Shown: positions 11,634 through 19,229, counted from the first letter of the stretch. The stretch: DNA of 64,000 bases from Mycolicibacterium iranicum (GCF_014190915.1 NZ_JACHVU010000004.1:372001-436000), one strand, 5' to 3'. Numbers and translations are program-made. Notes: generated from the letters alone by a model not told the origin.

Positions 11634-11807
11634 ATGGCTGTGCCGAAGCGCAGGATGTCGCGCGCGAACACCCGTAGCCGGCGCGCGCAGTGGAAGGCCA
11701 CCGCAACCAACCTCGTGAGCGTGACCGTCGCAGGTCAGCCTCGCAAGGTGCCGCGTCGCCTGCTCAAGGCCGCCCGCCTCGGCCTGATTGATCTCGACCG
11801 CCGCTGA
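11634..11807 (+). CDS. rpmF: 50S ribosomal protein L32
   Basis: A 57-residue highly basic protein beginning [17 protein letters not shown], the hallmark N-terminus of L32, and ending IDLDRR. It has no cysteines, so it is the zinc-independent (C-minus) form. The ATG at 11634 follows GGAGAG; an in-frame ATG 15 bases earlier lacks similarity. L32 is a structural component of the large ribosomal subunit near the exit side of the peptidyl transferase region. It lies just before mprA, as in M. tuberculosis (Rv0979A), with a regulatory gap containing a probable MprA box. Confidence 0.95.
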   Translation: MAVPKRRMSRANTRSRRAQWKATATNLVSVTVAGQPRKVPRRLLKAARLGLIDLDRR

Positions 11808-11840
11808 TTCTCAGGAACGCCGTCGTTTTGGCGGCGCGCC

Positions 11841-11859
11841 TCTCAGGTCACTCTCAGAC
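11841..11859 (+). promoter_or_regulatory. probable MprA box upstream of mprA
   Basis: Two near-identical 8-base direct repeats, TCTCAGGT (11841-11848) and TCTCAGAC (11852-11859), are separated by 3 bases, so they repeat every 11 bases on one face of the helix. They end 14 bases before the mprA GTG. This matches the description of the M. tuberculosis MprA box (paired loosely conserved 8-bp direct repeats) and the known autoregulation of mprAB. The match is by eye. Confidence 0.7.
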
Positions 11860-11873
11860 ACTGGGTCGAGACT

Positions 11874-12569
11874 GTGGCAGTGCGCATTCTTGTCGTTGAT
11901 GACGATCGCGCGGTGCGCGAATCCCTCCGGCGCTCGCTGTCGTTCAATGGTTACTCGGTCGAACTGGCTCAGGATGGCCGCGAAGCCCTGGACGTGATAG
12001 CCAGCGACCGGCCCGATGCCGTGGTGCTCGATGTGATGATGCCCCGGCTGGACGGCCTGGAAGTGTGCCGGCAGCTGCGCAGCACGGGCGACGATCTGCC
12101 GATCCTGGTGTTGACCGCCCGCGACTCGGTGTCGGAGCGGGTCGCCGGCCTCGACGCCGGGGCCGATGACTACCTCCCGAAGCCGTTCGCGCTGGAGGAA
12201 CTGCTGGCCCGCATGCGGGCGCTGTTGCGGCGCACCGTGCCGGGCGACGGAGACGCCGAGTCGGCGGCCATGACCTTCTCCGACCTGTCGCTGGATCCGG
12301 TGACGCGCGAGGTCACCAGGGGCAACCGCCCGATCAGCCTCACCCGCACCGAGTTCTCGCTGCTGGAGATGCTGATCGCGAATCCCCGCCGCGTGTTGAC
12401 CCGCAGCCGGATCCTTGAAGAGGTGTGGGGATTCGACTTCCCGACCTCGGGCAACGCCCTCGAGGTCTATGTCGGGTACCTGCGGCGCAAGACGGAGGCC
12501 GAGGGGGAGCCCCGGCTGATCCACACGGTGCGCGGCGTGGGGTACGTGCTTCGCGAGACCCCGCCCTGA
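11874..12569 (+). CDS. mprA: response regulator MprA
   Basis: A 231-residue OmpR-family response regulator. The receiver domain (residues 1-120) has the acidic pocket VVDDDR, phospho-acceptor Asp53 ([11 protein letters not shown]) and the conserved Lys in LPKPF. The C-terminal winged helix (residues ~130-228) ends with [10 protein letters not shown]. MprA is phosphorylated by MprB and controls envelope-stress genes, sigE and pepD in M. tuberculosis. It is nearly identical in layout to Rv0981. The stop overlaps the mprB start as TGATG. The likely binding site 14 bases upstream indicates autoregulation. The GTG start at 11874 has little Shine-Dalgarno character, so a near-leaderless transcript is possible. 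Confidence 0.96.
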   Translation: MAVRILVVDDDRAVRESLRRSLSFNGYSVELAQDGREALDVIASDRPDAVVLDVMMPRLDGLEVCRQLRSTGDDLPILVLTARDSVSERVAGLDAGADDYLPKPFALEELLARMRALLRRTVPGDGDAESAAMTFSDLSLDPVTREVTRGNRPISLTRTEFSLLEMLIANPRRVLTRSRILEEVWGFDFPTSGNALEVYVGYLRRKTEAEGEPRLIHTVRGVGYVLRETPP

Positions 12570-14011
12570 TGGCGGTCGACCCCAGGACCGCACCGTGGCC
12601 GGGTCAGCCGCAGATCCGCACCCATCCCGCCAGCTCGGTGTCGCTGAGGTGGCGGGTGATGCTGCTGGCGATGTCCATGGTGGTGATCTCGGTCGTCCTC
12701 ATGGCCGTCGCGGTCTATGCCGTCGTGTCGCGGGCGCTCTACGACGACATCGACGATCAGCTCCGCACCCGCGCCCAGATGCTCATCGAGAGCGGCTCGC
12801 TCGACGCCGACCCCGGCAAGGCCATCGAGGGCACCGCGTACTCGGACATGAACGCGATGTTCTTCATCCCCGGGCGCAGCAAATTCACCGCCAACCAGAA
12901 GGACCAGACGCTTCCGGTCGGCCCTCCCGAGCAGGACGTCATGGACGGCACCCTGTGGATGTCGTTGCGCACCGTGGAGCATCAGCGCGTCCTGGCGGTC
13001 CACCTCGCCAGTGGCAACTCCCTGCTGCTGTCGAAGAGCCTCGCCCCGACCGGGCAGGTGCTCAAACGGCTCGGCTCGGTTCTGCTCATCGTCGGCGGGA
13101 TCGGGGTCGCGGTGGCCGCGATCGCCGGCGGCATGGTCGCCAGCGCGGGTCTGCGGCCGGTGGCCCGCCTCACCCAGGCCGCCGAACGGGTGGCACGCAC
13201 CGACGACCTGCGGCCCATCCCGGTCTTCGGCAACGACGAACTCGCGCGTCTCACCGAAGCTTTCAACATGATGCTGCGGGCCCTGGCCGAATCGCGGGAG
13301 CGTCAGGCGCGGTTGGTCGCCGATGCGGGCCACGAGTTGCGCACACCGCTGACGTCGATGCGCACCAACGTCGAACTCCTGATGGAGTCGATGAAGCCCG
13401 GGGCGCCGCGCCTGCCCGAAGAGGACATGGTCGAACTGCGGACCGACGTCATCGGCCAGATCGAGGAACTGTCGACGCTCGTCGGCGACCTGGTCGACCT
13501 CACGCGTGAGGACGCCGGCAACGCGGTGCACGACGTCGTCGAGATGTCCGAGGTCATCGACCGGTCCCTCGAGCGGGTTCGCCGGCGGCGCAACGACATC
13601 GAGTTCGAGGTGTCGGTGACCCCATGGCAGGTCTACGGCGACGCCGCCGGCCTCGGTCGCGCCGTGCTCAACCTGCTCGACAACGCCGCCAAGTGGAGCC
13701 CGCCGAACGCCCGCGTCGGAGTGCGGCTCACCCAGATCGACTCTGCCCATGCGGAATTCGTGGTGTCCGACTCCGGTCCGGGAATTCCGCCGCACGAACG
13801 CGATCTCGTCTTCGAACGGTTCTTCCGGTCGACCTCGGCGCGGGCGATGCCGGGTTCGGGCCTCGGCCTGGCGATCGTCAAACAGGTGGTGCTCAAGCAC
13901 GGCGGCAGTCTGCGCGTGGCCGACACCGTGCCCGGCGCCCAGCCCCCGGGCACGTCGATGCACGTGGTGCTGCCCGGGCGCCCGTCTGCGGTCGAGCCCG
14001 CCGACTCCTAG
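12569..14011 (+). CDS. mprB: sensor histidine kinase MprB
   Basis: A 480-residue membrane kinase. A first transmembrane helix (about residues 28-52), an extracytoplasmic domain, a second helix (about 165-190), and a HAMP region precede the dimerisation domain, whose phospho-acceptor is His255 (DAGHELRTPLTS). The ATPase domain shows the N box (LLDNAAKWS), G1 (DSGPGIPP) and G2 (GSGLGLAIV). MprB senses envelope stress and phosphorylates or dephosphorylates MprA. The ATG is fused to the mprA stop (TGATG). Synteny matches Rv0982. No motif is missing. Confidence 0.96.
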   Translation: MAVDPRTAPWPGQPQIRTHPASSVSLRWRVMLLAMSMVVISVVLMAVAVYAVVSRALYDDIDDQLRTRAQMLIESGSLDADPGKAIEGTAYSDMNAMFFIPGRSKFTANQKDQTLPVGPPEQDVMDGTLWMSLRTVEHQRVLAVHLASGNSLLLSKSLAPTGQVLKRLGSVLLIVGGIGVAVAAIAGGMVASAGLRPVARLTQAAERVARTDDLRPIPVFGNDELARLTEAFNMMLRALAESRERQARLVADAGHELRTPLTSMRTNVELLMESMKPGAPRLPEEDMVELRTDVIGQIEELSTLVGDLVDLTREDAGNAVHDVVEMSEVIDRSLERVRRRRNDIEFEVSVTPWQVYGDAAGLGRAVLNLLDNAAKWSPPNARVGVRLTQIDSAHAEFVVSDSGPGIPPHERDLVFERFFRSTSARAMPGSGLGLAIVKQVVLKHGGSLRVADTVPGAQPPGTSMHVVLPGRPSAVEPADS

Positions 14012-14114
14012 CCGGCCCGGCCCCGACACGCCCCGCAACGCTGTCCTGGGTGACGCCCGTCACCGGCGAGAATGACGGCAACGGACGCGGACAGGCGAGG
14101 GTTCAAAAGTTGTC

Positions 14115-14149
14115 GGAAAGGCAATCGAACTCTAAGGCGTTTCTCAGTA
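14115..14149 (+). promoter_or_regulatory. candidate SigE-type promoter overlapping an MprA-like box, upstream of pepD
   Basis: GGAAA at 14115-14119 and CGTT at 14138-14141, spaced by 18 bases, resemble the SigE/SigH-type ECF promoter (GGAAC and CGTT). Over the -10 side lie TCTAAGGC (14131-14138) and TCTCAGTA (14142-14149), 3 bases apart, the same 8-3-8 direct-repeat layout as before mprA. In M. tuberculosis pepD is under MprA and SigE control, which fits. The start codon is 76 bases further on. Assigned by eye only. Confidence 0.5.
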
Positions 14150-14224
14150 CGTGTGGGCACGCTGAAGTAGCAAAGTTCGTCGTTCCAGCGACAAGACCGA
14201 CTCGAGGAAGAGCACCGCAGCGAT

Positions 14225-15595
14225 ATGACCAACCACCCGAGGTACTCGCCGACGCCGCAACCGGGTCGTCAGTCCGGTTATCCCGGGCAGGTTCCGCCGG
14301 CCCCCGTCGGGCAGCCGCCGACGGGTTCCTATGAGCAGCAGGGGACCGGCGCCTGGGATTGGCGTTATGCGACCGAGCAGCAGCGCCAGGCGTTCCGGTC
14401 GCCTTATGACCCGTACCCCGGCGCGCCGATGCCGGGCGGCCCGGGACAGTATCCGCGCCCGGGCATGCCGCCCATGCCGCCGCCGCAGCCCCGGAAGCGT
14501 TCGCGCGCTTCGGGTTTGATCGTGGGTGCGGTCGCGCTGGCGATGGTCTCCGCGGGTGTCGGCGGCGGGGTCGCGATGCTGGTGCATCCCGACCACGGCA
14601 TCGGTATCAACGCCTCCGGTGCCGCTCCCAGCGTGCCCGCGGCCAGTGTGCCGTCCGGTTCCGTCGAGGCGGTCGCCGCGAAGGTCGTTCCCAGCGTGGT
14701 GAAGCTGGAGGTCAACCAGGGCCGGTCCTCGGAGGAGGGCTCCGGGGTGATCCTGTCGAACGACGGTCTGATTCTCACCAACAACCACGTCGTCGCCTCG
14801 GCGGCCGGCAACCCCGGTGGCCCGGGCGGGCAGAGTGAGACGAAGGTGACGTTCGCCGACGGCAAGACGACCTCGTTCACGGTGGTCGGGGCCGATCCCA
14901 GCAGCGACATTGCGGTGGTGCGCGCTGCGAACGTCTCGGGCCTCACCCCGATCACGGTGGGCTCGTCGGGCGATCTGCGGGTCGGTCAGGACGTCGTCGC
15001 GATCGGTTCGCCGCTGGGCCTGGAAGGAACCGTCACGACCGGCATCATCAGTGCGCTGAACCGGCCGGTGGCCGCCGGCGGCGACGCCCGCAATCAGAAC
15101 ACCGTGCTCGACGCCATCCAGACCGACGCGGCGATCAACCCCGGCAACTCCGGCGGTGCACTGGTGAACATGAACGGTGAGCTGGTCGGCATCAACTCCG
15201 CGATCGCGACCCTGGGCGCCGATGCGGGAGGCCCGCAGGGCGGCTCCATCGGCCTGGGCTTCGCGATCCCGGTCGACCAGGCCAAGCGGATCGCCGACGA
15301 GATCATCCAGACCGGCACCGCCTCCCGCGCCTCGCTCGGCGTGCAGGTCGGCAACGACGCCGGCGTGGACGGCGCCAAGATCGTCGAGGTCACGGCCGGC
15401 GGCGCCGCCTCGGCCGCGGGCCTGCCCAGCGGCGTCGTCGTCACCAAGCTCGACGACCGCGTCATCAGCAGCGCCGACGCGCTGGTCGCTGCGGTGCGCT
15501 CGAAGGCTCCCGGTGACAAGGTCACGCTGACGTACCTGGATCCGACCGGGAAGCCGCAGACGGTCGAGGTCACACTCGGCAAGGCCGCTCAGTGA
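14225..15595 (+). CDS. pepD: HtrA-like membrane-anchored serine protease PepD with PDZ domain
   Basis: A 456-residue protein. The cytoplasmic N-terminus (about 95 residues) is rich in Pro, Gln and Gly. One transmembrane helix follows (about 98-122), then a trypsin-like protease domain with catalytic His188 (NNHVV), Asp228 (SSDIAVV) and Ser309 (GNSGGAL), and a C-terminal PDZ domain (about 365-450). It degrades or chaperones misfolded envelope proteins outside the membrane and in M. tuberculosis feeds back on MprAB. The ATG follows AGGAAGAG. A 213-base gap with regulatory repeats separates it from mprB, so it has its own promoter. Equivalent to Rv0983. Confidence 0.95.
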   Translation: MTNHPRYSPTPQPGRQSGYPGQVPPAPVGQPPTGSYEQQGTGAWDWRYATEQQRQAFRSPYDPYPGAPMPGGPGQYPRPGMPPMPPPQPRKRSRASGLIVGAVALAMVSAGVGGGVAMLVHPDHGIGINASGAAPSVPAASVPSGSVEAVAAKVVPSVVKLEVNQGRSSEEGSGVILSNDGLILTNNHVVASAAGNPGGPGGQSETKVTFADGKTTSFTVVGADPSSDIAVVRAANVSGLTPITVGSSGDLRVGQDVVAIGSPLGLEGTVTTGIISALNRPVAAGGDARNQNTVLDAIQTDAAINPGNSGGALVNMNGELVGINSAIATLGADAGGPQGGSIGLGFAIPVDQAKRIADEIIQTGTASRASLGVQVGNDAGVDGAKIVEVTAGGAASAAGLPSGVVVTKLDDRVISSADALVAAVRSKAPGDKVTLTYLDPTGKPQTVEVTLGKAAQ

Positions 15596-15672
15596 GGGCG
15601 TCGGTCGGGGAGGATCGCGCCGAACTGCGCGTGGCTGCACCGCTGTCGGCACCGAGATATACGGTTGAGGTC

Positions 15673-16170
15673 ATGGAGCAGCCTCACACGTTGGTCGGTC
15701 GGGCCCTCGTCATCGTCGTCGATGACCGCACTGCCCATGGAGACGAAGAGGACCACAGCGGTCCGCTGGTCACCGAACTGCTCGGCGAAGCCGGTTTCGT
15801 CGTCGACGGGGTGGTGGTCGTCTCCTCCGACGAGGTGGAGATCCGCAACGCCCTCAACACGGCCGTCATCGGCGGCGTCGACCTGGTGGTGTCCGTCGGC
15901 GGCACCGGGGTCACGCCGCGCGACGTGACACCCGAGTCGACGAGAGACCTCCTCGACCGGGAGCTGCTGGGCATCGCCGAGGCGCTGCGGGCCTCCGGCC
16001 TGTCGGCGGGCATCATCGACGCGGGCGTCTCCCGGGGGCTGGCCGGCATCTCGGGCAGCACCCTGGTGGTGAACCTGGCCGGATCGCGTGCGGCGGTGCG
16101 CGACGGCATGGCGACGCTAGGTCCGCTGGCGGCGCAGATCATCGCGCAGCTATCCAGTTTGGAGATCTAA
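15673..16170 (+). CDS. moaB2: MoaB/Mog-family molybdopterin-binding protein
   Basis: A 165-residue MoCF-binding-domain protein with the nucleotide/molybdopterin motif SVGGTGVTPRDVTPE and the late NLAGS element. The family adenylylates or binds molybdopterin during molybdenum cofactor synthesis; the precise role of mycobacterial MoaB2 is unsettled. Conservation with Rv0984 begins at MEQPHT, so the ATG at 15673 is chosen. TATACG at about 15659 could be a -10 for a near-leaderless message. A longer frame from a GTG at 15592, which overlaps the pepD stop as GTGA, would add 27 non-conserved residues. A hairpin terminator follows. Confidence 0.85.
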   Translation: MEQPHTLVGRALVIVVDDRTAHGDEEDHSGPLVTELLGEAGFVVDGVVVVSSDEVEIRNALNTAVIGGVDLVVSVGGTGVTPRDVTPESTRDLLDRELLGIAEALRASGLSAGIIDAGVSRGLAGISGSTLVVNLAGSRAAVRDGMATLGPLAAQIIAQLSSLEI

Positions 16171-16199
16171 ACGAGTTGTCCTGCTTGGGACTAGTCCGG

Positions 16200-16244
16200 A
16201 ATCCGCCGGGATGGGCTTCCTCATCCCGAGCGGATTTCGTGTTT
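16200..16244 (+). terminator. hairpin terminator after moaB2
   Basis: AATCCGC plus GGGATG pairs with CATCCC plus GCGGATT around an 8-base loop. A T-rich run (TTTCGTGTTT) follows. It closes the mprAB-pepD-moaB2 block. Confidence 0.7.
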
Positions 16245-16300
16245 GTGAAGGCGGTGCGACCTGCAATGTTAAGTACAGGTGAACAATCGGTGCCGCCAGA

Positions 16301-16318
16301 TTGTGATCTTAATCACAA
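16301..16318. promoter_or_regulatory. perfect CRP-type palindrome
   Basis: TTGTGATCTTAATCACAA is an 18-base perfect inverted repeat containing TGTGA-N6-TCACA, the consensus of mycobacterial CRP (Rv3676) sites. Its last bases overlap the AAGGGA ribosome site of the 52-codon gene starting at 16331. Bound CRP would therefore sit at or just downstream of the transcription start, which suggests repression, or activation if the promoter is elsewhere. The regulator gene is not in the window. Confidence 0.75.
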
Positions 16319-16330
16319 GGGATTCGAGCT

Positions 16331-16489
16331 GTGACGCAGCCTTCCGACGGGTCGCGAGACCTAGTTAACAGCGTGTTCGGTGAGGTGTTCCCTGAGGTAT
16401 CGCGTGATGAGCGCGACCCGGGGTCACCGGACGACGAGGCCGACCGCGATCGGTGGCTCCGGGACAACGTTCCACCCCACCACGACTGA
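16331..16489 (+). CDS. small acidic hypothetical protein (52 residues)
   Basis: A short open frame starts with GTG at 16331, 8 bases after AAGGGA, and ends with TGA at 16487-16489. The product is about one quarter Asp/Glu, contains DLVNSVFGEVFPEVSRDERD and ends RWLRDNVPPHHD; it has no membrane segment or signal peptide. Codons use G or C at most third positions, as in its neighbours. M. smegmatis has an annotated small gene in the same place between moaB2 and mspC (recalled), which supports it being real. A CRP palindrome overlaps its ribosome site. No function can be assigned. Confidence 0.65.
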   Translation: MTQPSDGSRDLVNSVFGEVFPEVSRDERDPGSPDDEADRDRWLRDNVPPHHD

Positions 16490-16875
16490 CCTGTGTTTTC
16501 GCTTTAGCACCAGCAGGTGCCTTCAGTAACGCATTCACTCCCATTGACGAATACGTCGATGCGGGGTCACAAACTGCGGCGGTTTCATCGACCGGCTCCC
16601 GTCGTCGCACGGAAGGGGTCAGGGACCGCCGGGGAATGTTCAGCAAACGACGCGCAACAGAGCGTCCCGATCGACACCACCGGGGCCACGCGTTGCCGGT
16701 CAGATGCCTCCCCGTTATGTTCCTCGTGTCAACGATGAGCGAATCGTAAGAACGACATGTGGGGTTTTTAATTCCACTCACATGAAGCTCTTGCGAGGTG
16801 TGTGGTGTAGCGAGACAGCCAGGCACGGACAATCGGAACCCCGCCGGGGTTCCGTAACACATAGCTAGGGAGATC
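16490..16875. other. long leader region of the first porin gene
   Basis: These 386 bases hold no convincing gene; open frames on both strands lack codon bias and similarity. MspA-type genes are known for long upstream regions, so this is probably promoter plus untranslated leader. An AT-rich patch (GGGGTTTTTAATTCCAC, about 16762-16778) can form a short hairpin. A strong hairpin stands just before the ribosome site and is listed separately. Confidence 0.5.
16835..16853 (+). promoter_or_regulatory. hairpin in porin leader RNA
   Basis: GGAACCCC (16835-16842) pairs perfectly with GGGGTTCC (16846-16853) around a GCC loop. It ends 22 bases before the porin ATG and just before the AGGGAG ribosome site. 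It could protect the 5' end, modulate translation or act as an attenuator. The second porin gene lacks it. Confidence 0.55.
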
Positions 16876-17508
16876 ATGAAGGCAATCAGTCGGGTGCTGA
16901 TCGCGATGGTTGCATCCATCGCGGCTTTGTTCGTGAGCACTGGCACCTCTCACGCAGGGCTGGACAACGAGCTGAGCCTGGTCGACGGCCAGGGTCGTAC
17001 TTTGACGATTCAGCAGTGGGACACGTTCCTCAACGGTGTCTTTCCGCTGGACCGTAACCGCCTGACCCGTGAGTGGTTCCACTCCGGCAAGGCGACCTAC
17101 ATCGTGGCCGGCGAGGGCGCCGACGACTTCGAGGGCACGCTGGAGCTGGGCTACCAGGTCGGCTTCCCGTGGTCGCTGGGTGTGGGCATCAACTTCAGCT
17201 ACACCACCCCGAACATCGCGTTCGACGGTCAGGACTTCCTCGACGGCAACCTGGCCGACACCATCGTCACCCCGCCGCTGTTCCCCGGTGTGTCGATCTC
17301 GGCTGACCTGGGCAACGGCCCCGGCATCCAGGAAGTCGCCACCTTCTCGGTGGACGTGGCCGGCCCCGGTGGTTCGGTGGCCGTGTCCAACGCCCACGGC
17401 ACCGTGACCGGTGCTGCCGGTGGTGTGCTGCTGCGCCCGTTCGCCCGGTTGATCTCCTCGACCGGCGACAGCGTCACCACCTACGGCGCCCCGTGGAACA
17501 TGAACTGA
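16876..17508 (+). CDS. MspA-family octameric outer-membrane porin, copy 1
   Basis: A 210-residue precursor with a 27-residue signal peptide cleaved after SHA, giving a mature chain beginning GLDNELSLVDGQ. MspA porins form octameric goblet-shaped channels through the mycolic-acid outer membrane and admit small hydrophilic nutrients. The rim, barrel (LGYQVGFPWSLGVGINFSYTTPN) and C-terminus (SVTTYGAPWNMN) closely follow MspA. The constriction loop differs: mature D90 is kept but position 91 is Gly (AFDGQD instead of LIDDGD). Its location between moaB2 and mscL matches mspC of M. smegmatis. The ribosome site is AGGGAG. Copy 2 lies 118 bases downstream. Confidence 0.95.
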   Translation: MKAISRVLIAMVASIAALFVSTGTSHAGLDNELSLVDGQGRTLTIQQWDTFLNGVFPLDRNRLTREWFHSGKATYIVAGEGADDFEGTLELGYQVGFPWSLGVGINFSYTTPNIAFDGQDFLDGNLADTIVTPPLFPGVSISADLGNGPGIQEVATFSVDVAGPGGSVAVSNAHGTVTGAAGGVLLRPFARLISSTGDSVTTYGAPWNMN

Positions 17509-17526
17509 CCTGATCGGTCTTGAGAG

Positions 17527-17558
17527 GTTGGCCCTCGGCGTTCGCGCCGGGGGCCGAC
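17527..17558 (+). terminator. hairpin between the two porin genes
   Basis: GTTGGCCC-CGGCG pairs with CGCCG-GGGCCGAC around TTCG, giving a long GC-rich stem with one or two mismatches. There is no T-run, so it may be an attenuator or RNA-stabilising structure as much as a terminator. Confidence 0.5.
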
Positions 17559-17626
17559 CCTTCTACGGAGCTTTTGAGTTCGTCCAGGCACCATCCCGTT
17601 ACCTGCAACCCATCCCGAGGGGACAC

Positions 17627-18271
17627 ATGAAGACCATCAGTCGGGTGCTGATCGCGATGATCGCATCCATCGCGGCGTTGTTCGCGAGCACTGGCACCTC
17701 GCACGCCGGTTTGGACAACGAGCTGAGCCTGGTCGACGGCCAGGGTCGTACTTTGACGGTTCAGCAGTGGGACACGTTCCTCAACGGTGTGTTTCCGCTG
17801 GACCGTAACCGCCTGACCCGTGAGTGGTTCCACTCCGGCAAGGCGACCTACATCGTGGCCGGCGAGGGCGCCGACGACTTCGAGGGCACGCTGGAGCTGG
17901 GTTATCAGGTCGGCTTCCCGTGGTCGCTGGGTGTGGGCATCAACTTCAGCTACACCACCCCGAACATCGCCTTCGACGGCTACGGCTTCGACGGCGGGGA
18001 CCCGCTCCTGGGCTTCGGCAACAGCATCGTCACCCCGCCGCTGTTCCCCGGTGTGTCGATCTCCGCTGACCTGGGCAACGGCCCCGGCATCCAGGAAGTC
18101 GCCACCTTCTCTGTGGACGTGGCCGGCCCCGGTGGTTCGGTGGCCGTGTCCAACGCCCACGGCACCGTGACCGGTGCTGCCGGTGGTGTGCTGCTGCGTC
18201 CGTTCGCGCGGTTGATCTCCTCGACCGGCGACAGCGTCACCACCTACGGCGCCCCGTGGAACATGAACTGA
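17627..18271 (+). CDS. MspA-family octameric outer-membrane porin, copy 2
   Basis: A 214-residue precursor, nearly identical to copy 1 over the signal peptide, barrel and C-terminus, often base for base, showing recent tandem duplication or gene conversion. The difference is concentrated in the constriction loop: AFDGYGFDGGDPLLGFG replaces the shorter copy-1 sequence and adds four residues, so the pore lining is altered. The ATG at 17627 follows GAGGGG; the upstream in-frame GTG at 17528 lies inside the intergenic hairpin and is unlikely. A strong terminator follows. It would form homo-octamers or mixed octamers with copy 1. Confidence 0.95.
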   Translation: MKTISRVLIAMIASIAALFASTGTSHAGLDNELSLVDGQGRTLTVQQWDTFLNGVFPLDRNRLTREWFHSGKATYIVAGEGADDFEGTLELGYQVGFPWSLGVGINFSYTTPNIAFDGYGFDGGDPLLGFGNSIVTPPLFPGVSISADLGNGPGIQEVATFSVDVAGPGGSVAVSNAHGTVTGAAGGVLLRPFARLISSTGDSVTTYGAPWNMN

Positions 18272-18292
18272 CCACGGTTCACCGCTGACAAG

Positions 18293-18330
18293 ATCGGCCC
18301 CCGGCTCGCGAGCCGGGGGCCGATTTCGTG
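18293..18330 (+). terminator. strong hairpin terminator after porin copy 2
   Basis: ATCGGCCCCCGGCT pairs perfectly over 14 bases with AGCCGGGGGCCGAT around a CGCG loop and is followed by TTCG. It isolates the porins from mscL. Confidence 0.8.
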
Positions 18331-18412
18331 CTCACGGGCCCCAGCGTCGTCTCGACGCTATGCCGCGAAGCTGTGGTGGGGCTGGCAGTCCGGTCGAATC
18401 AGCCTGTGACTC

Positions 18413-18503
18413 CGCCTGTTTCAGCGTTGCCTGTTTCAACAATGCCTGATTCAGCGATGCCCGATTTCAGCGACACCCGGGTCAGCGACGCCCGATTCAC
18501 TCG
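18413..18503. repeat. six imperfect 15-base tandem repeats downstream of mscL
   Basis: Units resembling TGCCTGATTCAGCGA start at 18413, 18428, 18443, 18458, 18474 and 18489; the fourth is 16 bases. They differ at a few positions each. The last unit runs over the mscL stop codon at 18497-18499. The array fills the gap between the porin terminator and mscL. Confidence 0.7.
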
Positions 18504-18940
18504 TCGGCGTGATCGTTTCCGGTTGTGGTCGTGCCGCCGGCTTTGCCGGTTGTCGACCCCTCGCCGGCGTTCTCCCGCAGCAGGTCACGGATCTCGGTCA
18601 ACAGGGTCAGCTCGGTCTCGGTCGACGCCACCTTCGCGTCGCGCTCCTTGAGTTTCTTGAACGGAACGACGATCACGAAGTAGATCACCGCGGCCACGAT
18701 CAAGAAGTTGATGGCCGCCGAGAGTACGGCGTTCAGGTCGACGTACTTGTTCGCGCCGAGAGAGATCTTGAGGATGCCGTATTCGGTGTCGGGCCCGGCG
18801 CCGATCCGGTCGACCAGCGGCTGCACCACGTTCTGGGTGAACGCGGTCACCAGTCCGGTGAATGCGGCGCCGACGACCACCGCGACCGCGAGGTCGATGA
18901 CGTTGCCCCGCGAGATGAACTCTTTGAAACCCTTCAGCAT
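18497..18940 (-). CDS. mscL: large-conductance mechanosensitive channel
   Basis: A 147-residue MscL. The N-terminal amphipathic helix MLKGFKEFISRGNV leads into TM1 (VIDLAVAVVVGAAFTGLV), then a periplasmic loop and TM2 (AAINFLIVAAVIYFVIVVPF), with a charged cytoplasmic helix at the C-terminus. The channel opens under membrane tension to release solutes in osmotic downshock and forms pentamers in mycobacteria. The ATG at 18940 follows AGGAGGG; the upstream extension of the frame is not conserved. The C-terminal tail ends in a Thr/Gly-rich stretch. Equivalent to Rv0985c. Confidence 0.96.
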   Translation of the reverse strand: MLKGFKEFISRGNVIDLAVAVVVGAAFTGLVTAFTQNVVQPLVDRIGAGPDTEYGILKISLGANKYVDLNAVLSAAINFLIVAAVIYFVIVVPFKKLKERDAKVASTETELTLLTEIRDLLRENAGEGSTTGKAGGTTTTGNDHADE

Positions 18941-19194
18941 GGACGTGACCCTCCTAGAGCGGTGAAATGCCAGGTCACCGAAACTTAGCGCCTGGGGCCG
19001 CCGCGGCGGCAGATCCATGCCGCCCCGCTTGCCGGCGACTGCTCGTCAGGCCACGACGGGCCGCCCGGTGAACAGAGGGTGAACCTCTGCCGGGAACCGC
19101 GTCTGCGCTGCGTAAACGCCGCCGAGAAAACTTCCCAGTCGGTAGGCGCGTCTCGGTCGTCACTGATAGCCTGTGGAGGCCTGAAAGACTTAAC

Positions 19195-19210
19195 TGGACA
19201 CGTGTGTCCA
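19195..19210. promoter_or_regulatory. palindrome before the exported-protein gene
   Basis: TGGACAC-GT-GTGTCCA is a perfect 16-base inverted repeat just before the AAGGGA ribosome site of the gene at 19230. A second short hairpin, CAGAGG-N5-CCTCTG, lies at 19073-19089. The rest of the 289-base gap after mscL shows no gene. The palindrome is a candidate operator or RNA hairpin. Confidence 0.4.
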
Positions 19211-19229
19211 TCAATCGAAGGGAATGCTG

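Noticed and set aside
11818..11836. hairpin CGCCG-N9-CGGCG between rpmF and mprA as a terminator
   Set aside because: The stem is only 5 bases with T bases in the loop, not after it; too weak to call.
15592..15672. GTG start of moaB2 overlapping the pepD stop
   Set aside because: It would add 27 non-conserved residues; conservation starts at the ATG 15673. It is kept as an alternative since the overlap style is common here.
16365..16946. 193-codon open frame on the minus strand opposite the porin leader
   Set aside because: It runs antisense over the leader and porin signal peptide, has no ribosome site or family similarity, and its composition fits shadow coding in GC-rich DNA.
17221..18033. 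frameshift or sequencing error as the cause of the porin loop difference
   Set aside because: Both genes keep open frames to identical C-termini and the loop change is in frame with a four-residue length difference.
18328..18651. 107-codon plus-strand open frame carrying the 15-bp repeats
   Set aside because: It is antisense to the end of mscL, starts inside the terminator after the porins and has no ribosome site.
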